The notes below the pieces were generated by a model, which searched no databases, was not told the origin of the DNA, and saw only the letters and a program-made list of their open reading frames with translations. DNA of 6,474 nt. Source: Ignavibacteria bacterium UBA4661. GTDB lineage: Bacteria; Bacteroidota; Ignavibacteria; Kapaibacteriales; UBA4661. Of this stretch, positions 1 through 6,230 are shown one piece after another. Each line of letters opens with the position of its first letter. The first letter of the stretch is position 1. The position numbers were made by a program, and so were the translations under genes. The stretch spans positions 3,025 to 9,498 of the forward strand of contig DHLT01000265.1 of the NCBI GenBank assembly GCA_002405405.1. Direction: 5' to 3'.

Positions 1-365
1 CAGGCATTCACACAACCGGTAATATCCCATTCACAGCACCGTACATTCGCAAAAGAATCGACGATCATTCTTGTTTCATCGCTAAAGACAATATCAATGA
101 GCGTTACACGCTGAAATTGTTGCGCCAATTCTGCCAGCGGAACATCGAAAAGTAATCCCGCACCAATCACAACACAATGATCAAAAGATAAGCATTGTGC
201 TACTGCTTCCAGACACAAAGCACGGCTGGCAATGATATGCGATTCCCAAGCTTTACTACATCGTTTATAACGAGCACGAATAGCCGTACTTTCACGCACA
301 TACCCCATAGCGCGAGCATAGCGTGGTGCAGAAGAACGTAGCGATTGAAAAAATTCGATAATCAT
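1..365 (-). CDS. SAM-dependent methyltransferase-like protein (partial, 5' part only)
   Basis: An open frame runs from an ATG at 365 off the left edge, giving 121 N-terminal residues. The N-terminus (MIIEFFQSLRSSAPRYAR) leads into a basic helical stretch with a Y-x-R-C-x-x-A-W pattern (residues 33-40). A glycine-rich strand-loop follows (VVIGAGLLFDVP, residues 65-76), then a strand ending in an acidic residue (TLIDI, Asp91) and an 'EWDITG' segment near 112-117. This is the beginning of a class I Rossmann methyltransferase fold: motif I, then the acidic residue that usually binds the SAM ribose. I recall similar uncharacterised proteins, often annotated only as hypothetical, with the same 'GxGLLxDVPLxEL' motif. 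The substrate cannot be told, and the rest of the domain is outside the window. The gene starts 40 nt after the permease stop and may be co-transcribed. No Shine-Dalgarno is visible. The frame stays open upstream of the ATG, with a possible TTG, but the ATG is the better choice. Confidence 0.72.
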   Translation of the reverse strand, partial: MIIEFFQSLRSSAPRYARAMGYVRESTAIRARYKRCSKAWESHIIASRALCLEAVAQCLSFDHCVVIGAGLLFDVPLAELAQQFQRVTLIDIVFSDETRMIVDSFANVRCCEWDITGCVNA

Positions 366-405
366 CTTGTGATTTGTTTTTTCGTTGTTGATCAATACCT
401 TACAG

Positions 406-1650
406 TCATCGAAACCGCAATGCTTGAATTGGTTGCAATCGTGATGCGATACGTGCAGGTATCCATGATGCAAGCACTGCAACACATAATGTTACACCAA
501 TGACGACACCATAGTGCCACAAAGAAAACTGCATTGGAGCATAGCTGATGAAATAACTTTCTGATTGTAAACGAATAATCTTAAACGTTATTTGCACCCA
601 TGTTAGCGCGGCAGCAAGACCACATCCAGTCACGGCACCCGCGCTCGACAACAATGTTCCTTGCACAATGAAAATAGCAAGGATATGACGTCGCTTCATA
701 CCTAGAGCAGTAAGAATACCAATAGACGGTATCTTCCCAACAATGGTCATCAACAAGGTAGAAATCACATTGAACATAGCAACAATCGAAATCAAACCGA
801 GTATCAAAGGGCATGGTTTTTGCTGCAAGGCAATCCACGAAAACATTGAGCTGTGGATTTCATACATGGTCCACACATCAGCATGTTTGCCATAGCGTAC
901 AAGTAACGATCTACGTACTGACTCGATACTATCACGCTCGTGCAAAATAATGTCGCACCCTGTCGCAGACATTTCCGGCAGATCAAAGAACTCCCGTGCG
1001 GCATAGTAAGGCATGAAAACCATCATATCGTCATACTCTGCAATGCCTGTCTGATATATCCCTACAATAGTAAATCGATCAATTCGTGTGGTAAGAGCAT
1101 TAATATCCGTAAGCGTAGGAAGAGCACTTTTAGCTTGTCGATGAGCAGCAATACTATACAGAATCACACTCTGCCCAAGATCGGTATTGAGTTTCCGAGC
1201 TAATCGTTCACTCACAACAATCGTATGTGCAGTATCAGCAGCAAATGTCGGAACCCCACGCACAATGTGCGTATTACGCCATTCTGCATATTCAGCATCT
1301 GCCTTAACAATGATTCCTTCGATACCGCTTGGTGTGCGCAAAATGGCTTCTTGTCGAATAAATGGCACCACCTCTCGAATGCGTACATCACTCATGAGAA
1401 TATCACGCACAAGCGTATTCTTATTGATGAATGGCATTCCTGCATCAGTTTGCATTTGAATATGCGCTGTGAATTGCAATGCATTGTTATACAGAGCCTG
1501 CTCAAATCCCCCAAGTACCGAAAGAGCAAGAATCAGAGTTGCTGAACCAAGTGCCACTCCGGCAAATGCAATCCATGCCATGACAGAAACAGCGCGTTGT
1601 TGATAGCGCGGAAAGATATAGCGCAATCCTATCGTCCAAACGATATTCAT
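406..1650 (-). CDS. LolC/LolE-like lipoprotein-releasing ABC transporter permease
   Basis: This 414-residue inner-membrane protein has the LolC/LolE (FtsX/MacB) layout. A cytoplasmic start, GLRYIFPRYQQRAVS, leads into TM1 (about 21-47) with the family-typical 'GVALGSATLILALSVLGGFE'. A large periplasmic domain spans about 50-270. Three C-terminal helices lie at about 281-305, 322-350 and 378-398. The FtsX-domain hallmarks are 'AMFNVISTLLM' (291-301), 'GKIPSIGILTALGM' (305-318), and a basic tail ending QPIQALRFR. In the family, such subunits pair with the ATPase LolD to extract lipoproteins from the inner membrane for transfer to LolA. No ATPase or second permease gene is in the window, so the exact substrate is unproven and another MacB-like export role is possible. 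The length of 414 fits LolC/LolE (about 400-415). The ATG overlaps the stop of the dehydrogenase gene by 4 nt (ATGA), which implies translational coupling. Confidence 0.85.
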   Translation of the reverse strand: MNIVWTIGLRYIFPRYQQRAVSVMAWIAFAGVALGSATLILALSVLGGFEQALYNNALQFTAHIQMQTDAGMPFINKNTLVRDILMSDVRIREVVPFIRQEAILRTPSGIEGIIVKADAEYAEWRNTHIVRGVPTFAADTAHTIVVSERLARKLNTDLGQSVILYSIAAHRQAKSALPTLTDINALTTRIDRFTIVGIYQTGIAEYDDMMVFMPYYAAREFFDLPEMSATGCDIILHERDSIESVRRSLLVRYGKHADVWTMYEIHSSMFSWIALQQKPCPLILGLISIVAMFNVISTLLMTIVGKIPSIGILTALGMKRRHILAIFIVQGTLLSSAGAVTGCGLAAALTWVQITFKIIRLQSESYFISYAPMQFSLWHYGVVIGVTLCVAVLASWIPARIASRLQPIQALRFR

Positions 1651-2507
1651 GCTTTGTTGGTATAATCATAAAAACCATGACCTGTTTTCACACCAAGAAG
1701 TCCGGCTTGTACATATTGCTCTTGCATAAGCGTTGGCGCAAATCGTCGGTCGAAATGATATTGTTCCCACACGGATTTTGTTACGGCAAGATTGATATCA
1801 ATACCAATCGTATCCATCAACTCGAAAGGTCCCATTTTGAATCCTGCCGAACGTGTTAAACGGTCTATTTGCTCTATCGACGCGCCATGCTCCATAGCAA
1901 TATGGAGTGCTTCACCATAAAAATTACGAGCAACACGATTTACCACAAATCCCGGAACATCGAGTGCAACGCAAATTTCTTTACCGATACCACGAGCAAA
2001 CTCCTCTACAGCCGCCATCGTTGCATCTGATGTACGGATACCACGAATAATTTCGACCAATCTCATAACAGGAGCAGGATTAAAAAAGTGTAACCCCGCG
2101 AACCGTTCCGGATACTGTAAGCATGACGACAAAAGCGTAATGGGTAATGATGATGTATTGGACAGTACAAGAGCTGTTGGCGCAATCACCTGTTCTATCT
2201 CGCGGAATAGGGATTGCTTGATGCTCTTGTCTTCGATAATCGCCTCAATCACAATAGATGAATCACCACATTCATCCGTATCCCGAATAACGCGATACCG
2301 CTCTCTGCATTCTTGTGCTTGATCAGCTGTATACTGTGCTTTCTCAACGCGCTTTCGCAACAGCGTATCGATGTAGTTTGTTGCTTTTGTAAGAATTGCT
2401 TCATTCGTATCGAGGATATTCACACGATGCCTCGCAAGCAAACATGTGTAGGCAATTCCACTGCCCATTGTTCCTGCCCCACAAACGGTAATATTCTGCT
2501 GTTGCAT
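1647..2507 (-). CDS. hbd: 3-hydroxyacyl-CoA (3-hydroxybutyryl-CoA) dehydrogenase
   Basis: This cytosolic NAD-dependent enzyme interconverts (S)-3-hydroxyacyl-CoA and 3-oxoacyl-CoA, as in beta-oxidation, butanoate or phenylacetate routes. Numbering from the ATG (286 residues), the Rossmann nucleotide loop GAGTMG is at 10-15 and the acidic end of beta-2 (NILDTNE) is near residues 30-36. The catalytic set is complete: Ser119 in NTSS, His140 in HFFNPAP, Glu152 in RLVEII, and Asn190 in FVVNR. These residues keep the same spacing as Ser137, His158, Glu170 and Asn208 of the human enzyme. The C-terminal helical domain ends with 'GVKTGHGFYDY', typical of single-domain Hbd/PaaH proteins. The frame extends to a TTG at 2519, but the ATG at 2507 sits directly before the first beta strand and gives the usual length. 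No Shine-Dalgarno is visible. The gene follows an 89-nt gap and overlaps the permease gene by 4 nt. Chain-length preference (hbd versus paaH/fadB-like) cannot be read from the sequence. Confidence 0.93.
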   Translation of the reverse strand: MQQQNITVCGAGTMGSGIAYTCLLARHRVNILDTNEAILTKATNYIDTLLRKRVEKAQYTADQAQECRERYRVIRDTDECGDSSIVIEAIIEDKSIKQSLFREIEQVIAPTALVLSNTSSLPITLLSSCLQYPERFAGLHFFNPAPVMRLVEIIRGIRTSDATMAAVEEFARGIGKEICVALDVPGFVVNRVARNFYGEALHIAMEHGASIEQIDRLTRSAGFKMGPFELMDTIGIDINLAVTKSVWEQYHFDRRFAPTLMQEQYVQAGLLGVKTGHGFYDYTNKA

Positions 2508-2520
2508 ATTCGTTGACAAT

Positions 2521-2540
2521 AAAGTGCGAAAAAGTGCAAA
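2521..2540. repeat. 10-bp tandem repeat, two copies, upstream of the dehydrogenase gene
   Basis: Two adjacent 10-nt units, AAAGTGCGAA and AAAGTGCAAA, differ at one base. They lie 14 nt upstream of the dehydrogenase ATG within the 89-nt gap. The 10-bp period matches one DNA helical turn, so they could form paired contacts for a regulator or shape the untranslated leader. They could also be chance in A-rich sequence. No function is assigned. Confidence 0.3.
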
Positions 2541-2541
2541 G

Positions 2542-2560
2542 AAAAATTTCTATCGAGAAA
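2542..2560 (-). terminator. Weak stem-loop followed by a short T run (possible terminator)
   Basis: Read on the minus strand, TTTCT-CGAT-AGAAA forms a 5-bp stem with a 4-nt loop and is followed directly by TTTTT. It lies 36 nt after the stop of the 140-residue protein gene and before the dehydrogenase gene, where a terminator would separate two transcription units. The stem has only one G-C pair and is thermodynamically weak, so this is a candidate only. Confidence 0.15.
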
Positions 2561-2596
2561 AATCTATGATGAATACCGTCCTGCATTTTGCAAATC

Positions 2597-3019
2597 TTAA
2601 ATCTTTGCCAGATCTGCGGCAAGGTCAAGAAGATTTCGCAAAGCACCACCGGTAGTGGTCATATATGTATCTAACCAATGTGTCTGCACAGTGGCATCTA
2701 CCCGCAACGAGAATTGATAAATACAATCGCGCAGAGCATTTACATCACTTGCAAATTCTGCCTCAACAGTCAAATATGCTTCATCGGCAGGCTGCATTTT
2801 TTTGAGTATTTGAAAGACTTTCCATGCCGACATACCATGCAACACAAGCGTATTAAAATCCTCTGGTACATTATCCCGAAATGCACTTTCGACCAGCAAA
2901 CCAACATCATGACGCTTACGTAATCCATGTCCGATTGCGGACGACTCCAAATGATCAAGGAGCGCGTGTGTTTCAGGAGAAAATTCCATACTCATTTTGC
3001 TTTGCATTACAACTGTCAT
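2597..3019 (-). CDS. Hypothetical protein, 140 residues, unrecognised family
   Basis: I do not recognise this protein. It has no signal peptide, no long hydrophobic segment and only one cysteine (Cys99), so it is predicted to be soluble and cytosolic. The composition suggests a mostly helical fold: a helix around 15-31 (THALLDHLESSAIGHGLR), a basic patch GLRKRHD at 32-38, a central segment VPEDFNTLVLHGMSAWKVFQIL (51-72), and helices near 88-108 and 125-140. It ends in an aliphatic leucine/alanine-rich helix. The start is well supported because the ATG overlaps the TAA of the preceding lipoprotein gene (TAATG, 1-nt overlap), a typical translational-coupling arrangement. Codon use and base composition resemble the neighbouring genes by eye, so I treat it as real. 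Its position suggests that its role is linked to the two lipoproteins or to Dcd, but nothing in the sequence shows what it does. Confidence 0.75.
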   Translation of the reverse strand: MTVVMQSKMSMEFSPETHALLDHLESSAIGHGLRKRHDVGLLVESAFRDNVPEDFNTLVLHGMSAWKVFQILKKMQPADEAYLTVEAEFASDVNALRDCIYQFSLRVDATVQTHWLDTYMTTTGGALRNLLDLAADLAKI

Positions 3020-3699
3020 TAGAAATCTGTCATCGCAAGAATTGAAGCAAATGTTTGTTCAATCTGTACTTTCGGTGGCAAGGATTTGCCTGAGAATGTA
3101 AACTCCGCCAAACTTGCTTCGTATATATTACCTAGTGTTGATCGACATATTGCTACACGCGTTATCGTAACAGAATCATCATCGGTATATGAATATGTTG
3201 TATACTCTTTCGTTCCGGCAATAACCTCTTGTGGTGTACCAATCATTTTAAGTGGGCTTTGTGTACGCTTACTTCGGCGATACAAACTTAACTTGGCAAG
3301 ACCAATCAAACCATCACGCTGATACACACGTTCCACTTCATCATCACGCTTCATGCTCGACAATACAATACTAAGTGTGTAGTCAGGATTCGTACCGACA
3401 GCAAAGACATTTTGTAATCCTTTTGACTCATGATTCACTAAAAACCATCCTTTGGGCAAATGAGCAACAAAATCCCCTGCATCAGATGCAATAATATCAT
3501 CTGACATTGGTATCGTTGGCTTGTCGGCAAACTGAATAGCACGTGGCTTTGGTGGTGGTGGCGCCTCCTGCTTTACGGCAATACATCCTTGTAGGCATAT
3601 CACGACTACAAGAAATATCATGGCCACGACATATTGTTCTGCGATTTTTCCGAATAGACTGCGCCGTGCTGTACTCATTACAGACATTGTTTCTCTCAT
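3019..3699 (-). CDS. Predicted lipoprotein of unknown function
   Basis: From the ATG at 3699 the product has 226 residues. A basic n-region (STARRSLFGK), a strong hydrophobic core (VVAMIFLVVVI, about 24-34) and a lipobox LQGC with Cys39 indicate signal peptidase II processing and lipid anchoring. The residue after Cys is Ile, not Asp, which by the E. coli rule points to the outer membrane. A proline-rich tether (EAPPPPKPR, 45-53) follows. The globular part starts near residue 74 with 'GDFVAHLPKGWFLV', and its alternating strands and the 'F-x-x-x-L-P-x-G-W' opening resemble PsbP/Mog1/DUF1795-type folds. That resemblance is a guess from pattern only. Start choice is uncertain. The frame extends to a GTG at 3726 that overlaps the upstream gene, and ATGs at 3687 and 3678 would give a shorter, more usual signal peptide (Cys35 or Cys32). 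The gene lies 4 nt after the DUF1684 gene and its TAA overlaps the next ATG. Confidence 0.8.
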   Translation of the reverse strand: MRETMSVMSTARRSLFGKIAEQYVVAMIFLVVVICLQGCIAVKQEAPPPPKPRAIQFADKPTIPMSDDIIASDAGDFVAHLPKGWFLVNHESKGLQNVFAVGTNPDYTLSIVLSSMKRDDEVERVYQRDGLIGLAKLSLYRRSKRTQSPLKMIGTPQEVIAGTKEYTTYSYTDDDSVTITRVAICRSTLGNIYEASLAEFTFSGKSLPPKVQIEQTFASILAMTDF

Positions 3700-3703
3700 G
3701 AAA

Positions 3704-4336
3704 TTAGTGTTTGAATCGTTGTTCACCCGCTTCGATACGAATAGGCAAACGGTTTTCTACTGGTACGAGCGGACACACATAACTTGCATTATATGCACAA
3801 AAAGGATTAAAACTGCGATTGAAATCCAGAATGACAGTATCACCGGTTTGAGGCTCGCGAGTAAACGGAATATACACATAACGTCCAGCATCATACGTTA
3901 TATCGTCATTGGTTGCATCGGCGAAATATACATGGAGTGCCAATGCACGAATATCTTCATCCTCTTTCATTGGTTTGAGAGCCAATAACGAGTACGAAGC
4001 ACCATCGATAGACCAATGTATCACACCCCATTTTATCATGCGCAGATTACTCGCATCATTCGCTTTTATATTCGTTGTATCGGGCTTAGCAAATCGTTCT
4101 ACTCGGGCTTGAATAGCATAGCGCGGATTAGGTGCAAAATATCGTAGCCCTTTGAAGTGTTGTTTTTGCACATCATCAAGCGGTGATTGATAGTGTTTGC
4201 CAAAGAATTCGTCTTTATCCTCACGTTCTCGCACTACCGCCTTCACATCGTACGACGATGCATGCTGTCCACAACCCGTCAGTACCAATACACATGAACA
4301 GAGCAGGAGTACCACACTTTTGATAATATCATTCAT
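3704..4336 (-). CDS. DUF1684 family lipoprotein
   Basis: From the ATG at 4336 the product has 210 residues. A lipoprotein signal (MNDIIKSVVLLLCSCVLVLTGC) has the lipobox LTGC with Cys22. DUF1684 landmarks follow in order: REREDKDEFF (37-45 region), SPL (51-53), GLRYFAPNP (63-71), DITYDAGRYVYIP (145-157), DFNRSFNPFCAYN (171-183), CPLVPVENRLPI (188-199) and AGE (203-205). The motif with Cys180 and Cys188 and the conserved 'TYxxGRY' and 'DFNxxxNPxCAY' blocks are characteristic. The biochemical role of DUF1684 is not established as far as I know. The frame extends to a GTG at 4360 inside dcd, but the ATG 5 nt after the dcd stop gives a clean signal peptide. Gly at the position after Cys favours outer-membrane sorting under the E. 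coli rule. It is tightly linked to dcd upstream and to a second lipoprotein gene 4 nt downstream. Confidence 0.9.
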   Translation of the reverse strand: MNDIIKSVVLLLCSCVLVLTGCGQHASSYDVKAVVREREDKDEFFGKHYQSPLDDVQKQHFKGLRYFAPNPRYAIQARVERFAKPDTTNIKANDASNLRMIKWGVIHWSIDGASYSLLALKPMKEDEDIRALALHVYFADATNDDITYDAGRYVYIPFTREPQTGDTVILDFNRSFNPFCAYNASYVCPLVPVENRLPIRIEAGEQRFKH

Positions 4337-4341
4337 AGGTA

Positions 4342-4878
4342 TCAAAACGAATTTTTCCACATCATTGATTCCACAGGAACACCACGCTGATTGTTATACT
4401 TCGCATTGGGTTTGCTATGGTATGGTGTGAGAATTTCGCCCTCAACAACAAAATAAATCAATTGTCCAATCGGCATTCCTGCATATACACGAACCGGCTT
4501 CTTCACGGAAATTTCGAGTGTCCACGTATTCTTAAATCCAACATCCCCTTTACCTGCAGTTGCATGGATATCAATTCCTAAACGACCGGTACTAGACTTC
4601 CCTTCAAGAAAAGGGACATGCTCATGGGTTTCGGTATATTCATGCGTAACCCCCAAATAAAACTGATGTGGTTGCAACACATACCCTTCTTCAGGAATTT
4701 CAAATGTTGTAATCGTATTATGCTTACGCGCATCGAGTTCCTCATCATCGTACAATGCAAGTATTTTACCCAAATGCACATCATAACTGTTAGAGCCAAG
4801 ATACTGGCGATCAAATGGTTCGATAACAATCGAGCCACTCGCAATACATTTCAAAATTTCGGCATCAGAAAGGATCAT
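4342..4878 (-). CDS. dcd: dCTP deaminase (possibly bifunctional dCTP deaminase/dUTPase)
   Basis: This homotrimeric cytosolic enzyme deaminates dCTP to dUTP, feeding dTMP synthesis. From the ATG at 4878 it has 178 residues. Family features are MILSDAEIL at the N-terminus, IEPFDRQYLGSNSYDVHLG (19-37), the substrate loop GKSSTGRLGI (93-102) with Ser95, Ser96 and Arg99, ATAGKGDVGF (106-115), and catalytic Glu122 in the TLE motif, which corresponds to Glu138 of the E. coli enzyme. AGMPIGQLIYF (133-143) and a C-terminal lid segment (KYNNQRGVPVESMMWK) follow. The Gly in 'TAG..D.GF', where the monofunctional E. coli enzyme has His, matches the bifunctional archaeal and mycobacterial enzymes that go directly to dUMP. 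No separate dut gene is visible here. The overall sequence resembles the Dcd type I associate with Bacteroidota. The frame extends upstream to a TTG at 4902, but family alignment favours the ATG. It lies 83 nt after rodA and 5 nt before the DUF1684 gene. Confidence 0.94.
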   Translation of the reverse strand: MILSDAEILKCIASGSIVIEPFDRQYLGSNSYDVHLGKILALYDDEELDARKHNTITTFEIPEEGYVLQPHQFYLGVTHEYTETHEHVPFLEGKSSTGRLGIDIHATAGKGDVGFKNTWTLEISVKKPVRVYAGMPIGQLIYFVVEGEILTPYHSKPNAKYNNQRGVPVESMMWKNSF

Positions 4879-4961
4879 AACGACTTTATAAAAATTCAAC
4901 AAAAAACAATATCAACAAGAACACAGCTCTGCAACCCAACAAGCAAGAACAATGCTATACG

Positions 4962-6230
4962 CTACTGGTAATCCAAACGTGTTTGCTGGCGACGATAGAT
5001 GTTGAGAAGGAGTCCAAGCATAAACATATTCATCACGAGCGATGAACCGCCTGCGCTCATAAACGGCAAAGGAATCCCAATCACAGGAAATAAGCCCAAA
5101 ACCATACCGATATTAGCAACAGTATGATACAACCAAATCGTACCAATACCAATTGCCAATACACTTTCAAACTGTGAACGTGTCATCGCAGCAATATTAA
5201 TTGTGCGCACAATAAGCGTAGTAAGCATCCCTATAACCAAAATACCACCGACAAAACCAAACTCTTCGGTCGGCACACAAAAAATAAAATCTGTCCACTG
5301 TTTCGGAATATATCGCAACTGTGTTTGTGTGCCTTGCATAAATCCTTTGCCTACCAAACCACCGGAACCAATTGCCATTTTCGATTGAATAACATTATAT
5401 CCCTTACCGCGCGGATCTAAATCGGGATCAAACATTGTCTGAATACGTGCTTGATGGTGCTTAGGTAATTTTTCATAGCCAGCGGGTGCAATAAACCCTG
5501 CTCCAATATTCATGACAATAATAATGAGCGTAACAACAATGCCTCTGCGAAACAAGAATGTCGAAGCACTGACCACACACAATGCAATGTAAAATGGAAT
5601 ACTTCCTGCTAAGGAAAGTAATGCCATTAAGGGCGGTGTAATCATACCAAACAAAAGCAAAATATCAGCACCGCACCACAATGCAATACCCAAAAAGACT
5701 GCTCCAAATACGGTTGCGGAACCAAAGTCAGGCTCTAGCATAATCAACCCGACAGGAAGCAAGAGAATTACCAGAACAATACCCAAATCTCGCAGTGTCC
5801 GAAGATTAACATTCGTACGAGCAACAAATTTCCCTATCATAAAAAGACAGGCAATTTTCGCCATTTCCGAAGGTTGGAAATTAACAGGTCCTAAGGCAAT
5901 CCAGCTTTTTGATCCATAGACTGTACGACCAATAACGAGTACTGCTACAAGAGCAAGCATAGCAGTACCATAGATTGGATACACCATGAACTCTAACCAT
6001 CGTTGTGGTATATACATGACAACCACTGCAACGATAATTCCCAATATCATAAATGCTAACTGCTTGTAGAAGAAATCTGCCATACCGGCAAGATAGGTCG
6101 CACTATAGATTGAAATCAGACCTACAGCACAGAGTACCACCGCAGAAAGAAAGAGTTGCCAATCGAAAAAGTCCCATACGGTTTTTTCGACTTTGGTTTC
6201 TGTTGTAAAATATCCTGAGCGTGTTGCCAT
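4962..6230 (-). CDS. rodA: Rod shape-determining protein RodA, SEDS peptidoglycan glycosyltransferase
   Basis: This polytopic inner-membrane enzyme polymerises lipid II into glycan strands for sidewall elongation, together with the transpeptidase PBP2. It has 422 residues with roughly ten membrane segments, the first at about 24-46. SEDS signatures include GSKSWI (106-111, Trp110), FQPSEMAKI (118-126), and the large extracytoplasmic loop with ARIQTMFDPDLDPRGKGYN (261-279), IGSGGLVGKG (287-296), and the essential-Asp region QWTDFIF (Asp314). The C-terminal block is NIGMVLGLFPVIGIPLPFMSAGGSS (373-397). The conserved Trp and Asp correspond to residues shown to be needed for RodA activity in other species. 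RodA is favoured over FtsW by the 'QWTDFIF...TEEFGFVGG' and 'GLFPVIGIPLPF' wording and by the short N-terminus. The ATG at 6230 has no Shine-Dalgarno (the upstream bases are a pyrimidine-rich TTTCTTCATTCTCTT). It follows purC by 66 nt and is not next to mrdA or mreBCD within the window. Confidence 0.94.
   Translation of the reverse strand: MATRSGYFTTETKVEKTVWDFFDWQLFLSAVVLCAVGLISIYSATYLAGMADFFYKQLAFMILGIIVAVVVMYIPQRWLEFMVYPIYGTAMLALVAVLVIGRTVYGSKSWIALGPVNFQPSEMAKIACLFMIGKFVARTNVNLRTLRDLGIVLVILLLPVGLIMLEPDFGSATVFGAVFLGIALWCGADILLLFGMITPPLMALLSLAGSIPFYIALCVVSASTFLFRRGIVVTLIIIVMNIGAGFIAPAGYEKLPKHHQARIQTMFDPDLDPRGKGYNVIQSKMAIGSGGLVGKGFMQGTQTQLRYIPKQWTDFIFCVPTEEFGFVGGILVIGMLTTLIVRTINIAAMTRSQFESVLAIGIGTIWLYHTVANIGMVLGLFPVIGIPLPFMSAGGSSLVMNMFMLGLLLNIYRRQQTRLDYQ

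Noticed and set aside
581..838. Minus-strand 85-codon open frame rich in Cys and Trp inside the permease gene
   Set aside because: It lies wholly inside the clearly recognisable LolC/LolE-like gene in another frame, and its odd composition (many C, W, Y) is that of a frame shadow.
940..1545. Several plus-strand open frames of 87-106 codons opposite the permease
   Set aside because: They are antisense to a well-conserved coding region, show no recognisable domain, and have compositions expected of reverse-complement shadows.
3546..3570. GGTGGTGGTGG-like run on the plus strand
   Set aside because: It is the complement of consecutive proline codons in the lipoprotein tether, not an independent repeat element.
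3620..3988. Plus-strand 122-codon frame spanning the junction of the two lipoprotein genes
   Set aside because: It is antisense to two genes with clear lipoprotein signals and DUF1684 motifs, and it has no family resemblance.
4337..4360. Upstream GTG start for the DUF1684 lipoprotein
   Set aside because: It would overlap dcd by 19 nt and add MEKFVLIP before an already complete lipoprotein signal; the ATG at 4336 is preferred.
4879..4961. Possible promoter in the rodA-dcd gap (TTGATA and TATAAA on the minus strand)
   Set aside because: The boxes are 19 nt apart in a T-rich stretch, and no TAnnTTTG-type Bacteroidota element is placed correctly. The gap may hold a promoter but I cannot support one.
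4618..4971. Plus-strand 117-codon frame opposite dcd and the rodA-dcd gap
   Set aside because: It is the complement of conserved Dcd motifs for most of its length, and no signal or domain is visible.
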